Assembly (NCBI GenBank): GCA_017523325.1
Contig: JAFWWO010000017.1
Coordinates: forward strand, 32,134 to 96,133
Direction: 5' to 3'
Source: Anaerotignum sp.
GTDB lineage: Bacteria > Bacillota > Clostridia > Lachnospirales > Anaerotignaceae
DNA length: 64,000 bases
The position numbers and the translations under genes were made by a program. The stretch's first letter is position 1. Each line of letters starts with the position of its first letter. Under the pieces are notes generated by a model, which made no database searches, had not been told where the DNA came from, and was given only the letters and a program-made list of their open reading frames with translations. Of the stretch, positions 1-10,000 are shown piece by piece.

Positions 1-1
1 G

Positions 2-3000
2 ACGGAAGAACATCATTGCCACTTCCGCACGGGTGATATTTCTTTCGGGATGTATCGTTCCATCAGGATAACCAACCATGTAATTCAAGTGATCCTTACC
101 GTTTAATGCATCAGGTACAGGTGCTATTTCCTTTTCGCCATCTGCATTGCCGTCTTCATCGACTTCGCCGTCCAGCTTTTTCCAGCCTGCATAAACGGTT
201 CTGTTTTCATCCATAATGACGCCATCCACTTTGTTCGTCAGAGCTTTATCCGTGTACCAGCCTGTAAACTCATAACCGTTGCGTGTCGGTGTTTTATCCA
301 ATTTCGCCAAAGTATTCGGTGAATATTTTTCATTTCCATACTTCGTGCCGCCGTTGGATTCGTAAGACAGCGTGTAGGTCTTGCTGCCGCCACCGCCGCC
401 ACCGCCGCCGCCGCTGGAATCGCTCTTCCACTGGGCAGTCATGGTGACTTTATGCACATCAGTTCCAAAGTTATAAGTGATGGCTTGCTTGTCAGTATAA
501 ATCTTGCCGTCTGCATCAGCTTTCCAACCTGTAAATGTGTATCCGGCTCTGGTAAAGGCATTTTCTGTCAGATTTTTTGTTTCATTATATTTCATGAACA
601 TATCCGCCATATTGCCTGTACCGCCATTGGCTTCAAAATGAACCACATATTGTCCGCTTATCGGACCACTGCCGCTCACAATGTTTTTAATGGTAAAGCT
701 GTTGCCGCTTCCGCTTACTTCGCTCTGATAGCCTTCAATCGAATCTTCTTCGACAACATAGGAAATAGGATCGCCGGAGGCGGTCTTTGTCGGTGCATTA
801 AATGCCACTTTCCAACCGTTGCCTTTCATCAGCCATTTGCTATCTACTTCGCTGCCGTCTGCATAAAGGATTGCTTTTACCCTTTGCAGGCGACTATCCT
901 CCGTAATCGGCGTTACGCCGTCAGCCTCGTACCATTCTTTTGTAACGGTAATCGTTACGGTTTCCGCTGCCTGCGGTGTATAGCTGTTGATCAGGATAAA
1001 TCCGCTTTCCATTGGCGTTGTGGTAGAAGTATAACCTGTCGGCACTCCTGTTTCCACAATTTCATAAACAATCTTCTTGCTGCCTTTATAGATAGGCAGA
1101 TTATTCCAAGTGTGGCTCCAAAGTCTTTCCGCAGAAAGTTTCATTTCACCATAGCTTACACCGTCTGTATCTTTCAATTCAACCGTAATATAGGCGGGAC
1201 GGATGCTGTCTGCATCACTCTTATCATCCCAAATCTTCATGACGCTGACACTGGTAGTACCCGGTTTGTAGGTATCGGTTACAGTAAATGCAGGTGCCTC
1301 ACCCTCAACAGTTGTACTGTAATTTTCCAACGCATTTTCCGATACACTGTAAACAATTTCCACACCGTTTTCATACTTCGGAACACCCTCAAAGGTATAC
1401 TCTGTTGTATCTGCATCAGCATCAAATACCTTCGTCTTAAACGGTACGCCGTTCTTATACAATGTAATGGTCGTTTGTTCCGGACGTTCGCCGAACGCAT
1501 TACCATCATCGTCCCAAATCTTGATTACCTTAATATCCATCAATTCAATATCGCAAGAGTTGATGATGGTTGCAACACCGTTTTTCACCTTCGCAGCCGT
1601 TTCGTCTGCGGCCTCATAGTCTGCTGCATAGCCTGTCGGTACATCTTCGACTACTGTATATTCGATTTCCTTACCTGCATCATATTTATCCAAGCCTTCG
1701 AATACATATTTCCAGCCGTCATCAGCAGTGATTTCGCCGGTAGCAATCTCAGCGTCACCATTTTTCAATGTTACCGTTACAGAATCCGGGCGTTTGCCGT
1801 CTTGGTTATTGTTATCGTTCCAAATCTTCTTCACAGTAACAGCCGTCGTGTTCGGTGTATAGCTGTTTGTAATCGTTGCCTCGATTGTACCATCTGCAAA
1901 CAATGTATGGTCAATTTTCGCAGTATAACCCTCAACCTTATCCTCGCTAATGGTATAATCAATCTTCTGTCCTCGTTCATAAACCGGTAAATTCTTAAAT
2001 TCGCCAATCCAATTGCCGGCAGAATCCGCGTTGCTGTTATCCAAGTCAATGGAATCTGCTTTCTTGCCGTTTTTCAACAGATTTACGGTAACACTTGTGG
2101 GGCGTTTTCCGTCTTTATTGCCGACATCGTCCCAAATCTTTGTTACTGCAATCTCTGTTGTTTCCGGCTCGTGGCGATTGGTAATGATAAATCCGTCAGC
2201 GGCATCTCCGGTAATTACCGGAGCTTCATAGCCTTCAACCCGTGCCTCTTCTACCGTATAAACAATTGTGGAACCATTTTCTTCTTTCGGAAGTTTGGAC
2301 CATGTGTGTCTCCAGCCTTTTGCTGCCGATACCACAACCGGTTCTCCCTGCGGAACGCCGTCCGCCATCAGCTGAAGCAATACAAACTCCGGTCTGATGC
2401 CGTCCTGGTTATTGTTATCCTCCCACTTCTTCGTTACCGTTACATTCACTGTATCCGGCTCCGTTACTTCATGGGTGTTGATTAAGCGTTCGCCGTCGTA
2501 TACTTCCGTCAGGTTCGCTGTATATCCGTCAATTGTTGCTTCTTTTGCACTGTAAACTTCTGTTCCGCTTAATTCGGTCAGGTTCTTCCATGTCACGGTG
2601 TAGGTGTTGTCGCCGTTGTCGATGACTCTCGGCGTTACGCCCGCTACCACATCACTGCCCTTGTAAAGCGTTACCTTGCTTGCGTAGTCTGTTACGCTCG
2701 GACGAAGCTTATCCGCATTGTTCTTATCATCCCATACCTTCGTAAAGCTGAAATCTACTTTGCCCGGTACTACGGTTTCTTCGATGTTTTTCACCGTAAT
2801 TTCGGGTTTATCCGCATTGGTGGTATCTACCGTCACCTCGGAGCGATAGCCTGCTATCTCTTCCTCCACAACGGTATATTTTACCGCTATTCCGGCTGCA
2901 TTCAGCTTCGCTTTCTGATAGAATGTATGCTCCCATCCGGTATCGGCAGTCAGCACGACTTCATCCTGCTTCATGCCGTCGCCGTACAATGCAATCCGCA

Positions 3001-3556
3001 CTACCTTCGGCAGATTTTCCGTTTTTACAGTGCTGCCGTCAACCTCGTACCATGCTTTCTGCACGTGAATCGTTACCGTATCTGCTTCTTTGGGTTCATG
3101 CTTATTGATGATCTCAAAGTTATTCTCGCCCAGCGTTACATAGCTTTCTGTGTATTCCGTCGGCACTGTTGTTTCCTCTACGGAATATTCCACTTTAACG
3201 CCTGTCTCGCCTGCCTGATACAGCGGCAAATCGTTCCAGATTGCACTCCAGCCGTTGCTTGCACTCAGCATCTTCGTACCTATCACGTTCTTGTCCTGAT
3301 CTTTCAGTACAACCGTAATGGTTGCAGGGCGGATATCATCCTTGTTATCCTTATCATCCCAATGCTTCGTTACCATGACGCTTGTGGTGTCATGTTTATG
3401 GCGATTGGTGATGGTGAATACCGGTATGGTCTTTCCGCCTTCTGTTGTTGTACCTGCGGCAATGTCTGTGCTGTAATGTTCTACTGCATTTTCTGTTACA
3501 GCATACACAACTTCCTTACCGTTTTCATACTTCATCAGACCTGTGAAGGTAGACTG
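2..3556 (-). pseudogene. C-terminal part of giant CnaB/SLH surface protein, downstream of the amber codon
   Basis: This stretch continues the reading frame of the gene to its right after the TAG at 3557-3559 and runs off the left edge with no further stop found. Trp codons of three modules (at 2732-2734 and 1514-1516 here, 4904-4906 before the stop) all sit in the same frame, so there is no shift. It encodes about nine more CnaB modules, each starting with a V-x-K-x-W strand and closing with I-x-N. Then come an InlB/Flg_new-type repeat (NGGTGNM ... GYTFTGW), a nine-glycine linker (about 388-415), a second such repeat (SNGGTKYG ... GYEFTGWY), and a segment like the opening of an SLH domain (GYPDGTIHPERNITRAEVA). 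SLH domains bind secondary wall polymer, so the full protein would be wall-anchored without sortase. Whether this part is translated depends on the amber codon. It has no start signal of its own. Confidence 0.85.
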
Positions 3557-6500
3557 CTATGTGTTTTCATCTACCTCATCACTAGCACTCAGGGACTTCG
3601 TCTGTACGGGGATACCGTTTTTCAACAACGTCACTGTTACGCTGTTCGGTCTTGCATTATCACGGTTATTTTCATCATCCCATTTCTTGGTTACCTGAAC
3701 GGAGGTTTCTTCCGGCGTATAGCTGTTGGTGATGGTGGCTACGCCTGCCACAACCTCTGCCGCCGTCTTACCGTTTTCTACATAGTCCGCTTTATAACCG
3801 TTGGGTACTGTTTCTTTCACGCTGTATGTCACAGCTGTGCCGCCTTCTTTCACATTCAAATCTTCAAATGTGTAAGTCCAGCCTGTTGCCGCTCTCAGGA
3901 TTGCTTTCTTGCCTGTGGCTGTGCCGTCTTTCAGCAGTTCCACTTCAACCGTTTCCGGTCTCTTGCCGTCCTGATTATCGGCATCGCTCCATACCTTCTT
4001 CACGGTAACGGAGGTCTTGCCCGGTGTATAGCTGTTGACAATCGTTGCTTCTATGTTCTCCGATGTATCCAGCGCATGGGAAATCTTCGTCGTATAGCCG
4101 TTTACCGTATCCTCGGATACCGTATAGTCTATCTTCTGTCCACGCTCATACATGGGCAGATTATCAAACTCGTATGTCCAGTTGCCTGCTGTATTCGCAT
4201 TTGCGGCAGTCAGTGTAATCGTCTTTGCTTTCTTACCGTTTTTCAGCAGATTTACGGTGACGCTTGCGGGACGGCTGTTGTCCTGATTATCCCCATCGTC
4301 CCAAATCTTTGTTACCGTAACCTTTGTGGTCTGCGGTGTATGCTCGTTGGTGATGACGAAATTATTCTTGCTTTCTGCTACATTGTATTTCTCCGTATAG
4401 CCTGTCGGCAAGCCGATTTCTTCCACCGTATAAGCAATCAGTGCATTGTTGGCTTTCTCCGCCAGACCTTTCCATGTATGGGTCCAGCCGTTTGCCTCGG
4501 ACAATACAATGTTATCCCCTGTCGGCGTACCGTCTGCCAGCAACCGTACAATAACATAGCCCGGTCTGATGCCGTCCTGGTTATTACCATCCTCCCACTT
4601 CTTCGTTACCGTTACATTCACTGTATCCGGCTCTTTCACTTCGTGGGTGTTGATTAAGCGTTCGCCGTCAAATACTTCCGTCATGTTCGCCGTATATTCG
4701 GAAATATCGTCTTCTTTTGCACTATAAACTTGGTTTCCGCTTAACTTGGTCAAGTCCTTCCATGTCACGGTGTAGGTGTTGTCGCCGTTGTCGATGACTC
4801 TCGGTTCCACACCTGTTATCTCCGCATTACCGTTATACAACTTAATGTAGCCCTTGTATTCCTCTACCGTCGGACGAATCTTATCCGCATTGTCCTTATC
4901 GTTCCATACCTTCGTAAAGCTGAAGTTGACTTTGCCGGGTTCTTCGTCAATTTTTTCGTTTGTAACCGTAAAGATATAGCCGATTACTTTGTTTTCCGCA
5001 TTTTTATCCTCTGTTTTCTCTACGGTAGATTCATAGTTTTCAACATCGCTTTCCAAAATCTGGTAATCGATTTCTTTTTTGCCACCGGCTTGATATTTCG
5101 GCAGATTTTCAAAGACAACCTCTTTCCATCCGTTCGCCGCCAGCAATGTCTTGCTTTCCATCGGCGTACCATCTGCAAACAATGTTACCATAATTGATTT
5201 CGGACGTGCTTTTTCACTGCCCGTATCATTTGTCCATTCCTTTTTGACCTGAACGGAAACCTTTTCTACCTCATGGGTATTGGTCACGGTAAAGCCTTTC
5301 ACAGCATCGCCGGTCACCTTTGCGGTATAGCCGTTCGGAACATATTCTTCCACGGTATACTGAATTTTGGTACCGTTCTTATATACATCCAAATTATCAA
5401 ACGTACCGCTCCAACCATTCTCTGCGTTCAGCGTAAGGGTTTTGCCTGTATCTATATCGTCAGCCAGCAATTTCACCTTAACGGCAACATGACGCTTGCC
5501 GTCATAATTCTCAATACCGTTATAGCTGTCTGCCCAGCTCTTTGTCACGGTAACGGAGGTTTTGCCGATTTTATGGGTGTTTGTGATTTCAAATCCGTTG
5601 ATTGTTGTTACATAATCCTCAACAGCATCTTCTGTTACGGTATAGCTGATTTCCTCACCGTTTGCATACTTGGGAATCGGCTTACCGTTAATTTCCGTAA
5701 ACTCATATTCCCATGTTTCAGCTGCGGCCTCACCGCTTACCTCTTCATTCGCAACCTCTGCGCCGTTTGCCAGCAAACGAACTGTAACCTTTGTGGGACG
5801 TTTGCCATCTTGGTTATCTGCATCGTCCCAATGCTTCGTTACCTTAATCTTCTTAATGCTTTCCGGTTCATAGCTGTTGGTGATGGTGGCTACGCCATCC
5901 ACAATCTTTGCCGCCGTTGCCGTAGGATCTGTTTCATCATAAATTACGGTATAGTCGGTTGGCTTATTGGCTTCCCGAACCGTATAAACGATTTCTGTAC
6001 CTGCGGCATATTTGTCCAAATCTTTGAACGTATAGCTCCACATGCCATCGGTTTTTCCGCCGGTTACAGTTGCAGTTTTCACAACAGTAGAACCATTCAA
6101 AAGTTCTAACTTGATTTCTGTCGGGCGTTTGCCGTCTTGGTTATTGGCATCGTCCCAAACCTTATTTACCGTAATATTGATTTTTTCCGCATCATGGGTA
6201 TTGACAATATCAAAACCGTTATAAGTCGGAACATACTCAGCTACTGCATCTTCCTGTACCGTATAGGCAATCTGTACGCCCTTTTCAAACTTCGGCAAAT
6301 CCGTAAAGCTGTATTTCCAGTCGTCTGTTTCCCCTATGGTTTTGGAATCCTCTTTTTTACCGTTCTTCAACAGGTTCACAGTAATGGAGGTGGGGCGTTT
6401 GCCGTCTTGGTCATTGTTGTCTTTCCATGTTTTCTGTCCGGCAACTTCAATTTTCTCCGGCTCATGGGTATTGGTAATCATAACCTCGCCCGAATTGGGT

Positions 6501-7070
6501 ACGGTAACAGGGTTTTCTGTCACAGTATAACCCGCAGGTACGGTTACTTCGCGTACTTTATAAACAATGGCCTTGCCGTTCTCTTTTTCAGGCAAATCTT
6601 CCCATTTGTAGCTCCAGTTTGCCCCGTTTGCAACACTGCCTTCCGACAGATTTACCGTATCAACCACCTGATTATTCGCCAACAATTCAATCGCCAGCGA
6701 AGTGGGACGCAAACCGTCTTGGTTATCCGCATCAATCCATTCCTTTGTCACAGTAATATCTCTGCTTCCGTCATTTTCCGTATAGGTATTCACCAGACGT
6801 TCGCCGTTTCTTACTGCGTCAAGGCTTGCTTCATAATGTATAATCTCATTTTCCTTTGCTACATAAATCTTGCCTTCTTCTAATTCAGGCAGATTTTCCC
6901 ATGTTACCTTATAGGTGTTATCGCCGTTATCAATAATTCTCGGCGTTACGTCTGTTACTTCTTTATCGCCGGCATACAATTTGAGGTACGTTCCATACGT
7001 TGCTACTTTGGGACGCTCCCCTGCGGCATTGTCCTTATCCTGCCAAACCTTGGTAAAGCTGAAGTTCACT
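665..7070 (-). repeat. Three tandem copies of a seven-CnaB-module superunit
   Basis: Modules beginning F-S-F-T-K-V-W recur at Trp codons 7043-7045, 4904-4906 and 2732-2734, which are 2,139 and 2,172 bases apart, a whole number of codons each time. The six modules after each also match position by position. The second in each unit reads T-K-x-W-x-D-x-N-N-Q-D-G-x-R-P, the third carries T-V-N-L-L-K-N-G-K-K, and the fourth ends V-A-T-I-x-N-S. The seventh leads back into G-K-V-[ND]-F-S-F-T-K-V-W. The copies have diverged, so this is an old duplication of a ~715-residue block rather than a recent expansion. The amber codon falls in the fifth module of the middle copy. Confidence 0.8.
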
Positions 7071-10000
7071 TTGCCCTCGATTTTCGTATTGGTAACGGTA
7101 AAGCCTTTCACAGCATCGCCGGTCACCTTTGCGGTATAGCCGTTCGGAACGACTTCTTCCACCGTATAGATTATATCGCGTCCGTTTACCTGAACAGGCA
7201 AATCATAGAACACGCCCTGCCAGTTATCACTGGTGATACGCAACGTATCCTTTTTAATGCCGTCCGCATACAAGATCACAGAAACCGCTTTCGGCAGCCC
7301 TGTTTTCAGCTCATTGCCCGCTGCGTCTTTCCATTCTTTTACCACCGTAACATTCAAAGTTTCCGCTGTATTGGTGATAAACGCTGTATTACTTGTCTTT
7401 GCATATGAAATGGTTTTTGTATACCCGGCAGGTACGGTTTCATCTACCGTATAATCAATTTCTTTCCCATCTTTATACTTCGGCAATTTATCAAAGGTAT
7501 GCTGCCAACCGCCGCGTTCCGTCAGCATAAATTTTTCGCTCGAAATCTGGTTGTTATCTACCTTGCCCGTCACAGTTACCTCCACAAAGCCGGGCAAATC
7601 GCCGATTTGTCTTTCCCAAATCTTAATCACCGTCAAATACGTAGTTTCCGGCGTATATTTGTTTGTAATTTTTACATCGACATTTCCCTGCGCGTCTGCC
7701 GTTCCGAAATAGGAAGGGGTATAGCCGTCAATAGCTTTTTCCACAACCGTATAATTGATTGCCGTGCCGCCATCTCTGTATCTGGGCATATCCTTAAATT
7801 CATATGCCTTCCAGCCATCCGACTCCTTCATTGTTCCGCTTGCAACAAGAACGCCGTCCGCCAGCAGCGTCAAATCGATATTCTCAGGACGCTTGCCGTC
7901 TTGGTTATTCTCATCTTTCCATTCTTTCTCTACGGTTATCTTTACTTTTTCCGGCTCATATTTATTGTAAAGAATTACTGTGCCGTCAGGACCCACGCTT
8001 ACTGTCTTGTTGGTAGTATCCAAAGTCGGAACAGCTCGATTCAAAGAATACCCTGCGGGCAAATCATCGGTTTTCTCCGATACAGAATATGGAATATCGA
8101 CTCCGCCATTCTTCACCGGAAGGTCTTCCCATGTGTATTTCCAGCCGTTTGCCTCTGTCAATACAGCGGTTTTAGTAGCGCTACCATTGCTCAACTGCAC
8201 CTCAATGCTTTCGGGGCGTTTGCCGTCACGGTCATGGTCATCGTCCCAAACCTTTACAACGGTAATGTTCCGTGTTTCGGGTGTATATGTATTGGTAATG
8301 TTATATCCGTCATAAGTGGTGCTGTAAGCGGGTATCGATTCCTCAACAACTTGATAAGTAATCAAATTCCCGTTGTGGTATTTCGGCAGATTTTTGAAAC
8401 GATAAGTGAATTTATTCGGTTCACTATCATTATACACAACCGCCAAATCTTCATTTTGCAAATCGCCGTAAACACTGGAACTTGAGTCCAAAATCCACTT
8501 TCCGTTAGTATCGGCCGTCGCATGAATCGTAATATAGTCATTCCCAACATCGCCATCGGCAATCAGACGGATTTTCACTTCATGAGGGCGTGCGCCGTCA
8601 CGATTGTTATCATCATTCCATGTCTTTACACCCTCAACGGTTATCGTTTCCGGCTCATATTCATTGACGATATAGAAATTATAGCCAAAACCATGAACGA
8701 TGGTATCGCCGCTATCGCCGATTACCTTAAAGGTATCGCCATCCCGCGTCTTAAATTTCGGAGGCAATTCTTGGATACTTCTTGAATTAATCAAAGATGT
8801 ATATGCCGAAGAAAGCTCTGTACTCGGGTCATTTGCCGTATAAATCAACGGCTGTGTGCCCTCTTTTGTCTGCTGATATTTGGAACTGGACAAAAGGGTT
8901 TCTTCTACTGTATAAACATAGTTTCTCTGTGTTCCGTTATCGTCATAGCTCTTGGGCAGGTTTTCCCAAATATGGCTCCAACCGTTGCCTTCGTTCAGAA
9001 TCACGGAATCATCGTACTTTTCGCCGTCCCGCAACAATGTGGCCTGTATAAAGGGCGGACGCTGATTATCGCGATTATTGTCGTCATCCCAGAGTTTCTG
9101 CACTCTTACACGGAATACGCTGGAGTTTTCCGCCTTAAATTTATAAAGCGTACTGCCGTCAAGCTGTACTTCCTTTTTCTCCAGCTCTACGGACTGAACA
9201 TAGTTGCCCAGTTCCGTAATTTCGTCCACGCCGTATTTGATTGCGTGGCCGTCTCTCGTGTACGCCGCCAAATTCTCCCATTTTGCGGTAGATGCGCCCT
9301 TAAGAATCGTTTTATCTCCCGCTTCTCTTCCGTTGGCATAAGTGGGGTTGCCCTCCTGATCCCATGTCAAACGGAACGTCACATCTTCTCTGAGTTGTTC
9401 TTCATCATAGGCATCAAGCCAAGTTTTTGTCACTTCAACATCTGCCTTCTGCACATTGATGATATTGCCGCCGCCGGGCACAACTGCCATATAAGCCGTT
9501 AAGCCTCTGCCCATATGGATAATTTGCTGAACCAAGCTCCGCAGCTTTCCGTAGTCTTCCTTGTTTTCGGAATCCAGATTGGTATGTGCGGCACGTGCCC
9601 ATCCATTGGGCATCGTTCCCTCTTCTACGAACCAAATGATAGGTTCTGCATGGTTGGAAGGTTTGTTGAAATCCTCCCCTGCTACTTCCTTTTCGGTTGC
9701 AAGAGGGTCTGCATATTTCACATACCAAGTAACCTTTTCCGTATCGCCTTTTTCCTCCAAAGTGAAGCAGCCGCCCACACCGGAGGTCACCTCATCAAAG
9801 TGATCTTTCATTTCCTCCTGGCTTGTCACCATCTGCAAATCGGATTGATTCACCGTAAAAGTCACAGGCTTCACATTCGGATCTGCTGTATTATAAGGAA
9901 CAAGCTCTTGCCGTATTTCATCAAAAACATAAGGTGTTGCCTTAAATTCCAAAGACTGAGGAACATACATGGAATCGCCGACCCATGTTTTGGTGAAATA

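Noticed and set aside
388..415. Short CCGCCG repeat as a possible satellite or CRISPR-like array
   Set aside because: It is simply the codons of a nine-glycine linker between two InlB-type repeats.
3557..3559. Amber codon as a pyrrolysine site
   Set aside because: The related module one superunit earlier has Trp here and no pyl genes or tRNA are in the window; a point mutation is simpler. A suppressor elsewhere in the genome cannot be ruled out.
452..4657. Long open frames on the plus strand opposite the giant surface protein (for example 452-1990 and 2927-4657)
   Set aside because: They mirror the CnaB repeats in antisense, are rich in Cys, Phe, Ile and His in a repeating pattern, and have no ribosome binding sites or family likeness.
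665..9430. CnaB module DNA as a CRISPR array or mobile-element cluster
   Set aside because: Repeats are about 300 bases, coding in one frame, diverged, and without uniform spacers.
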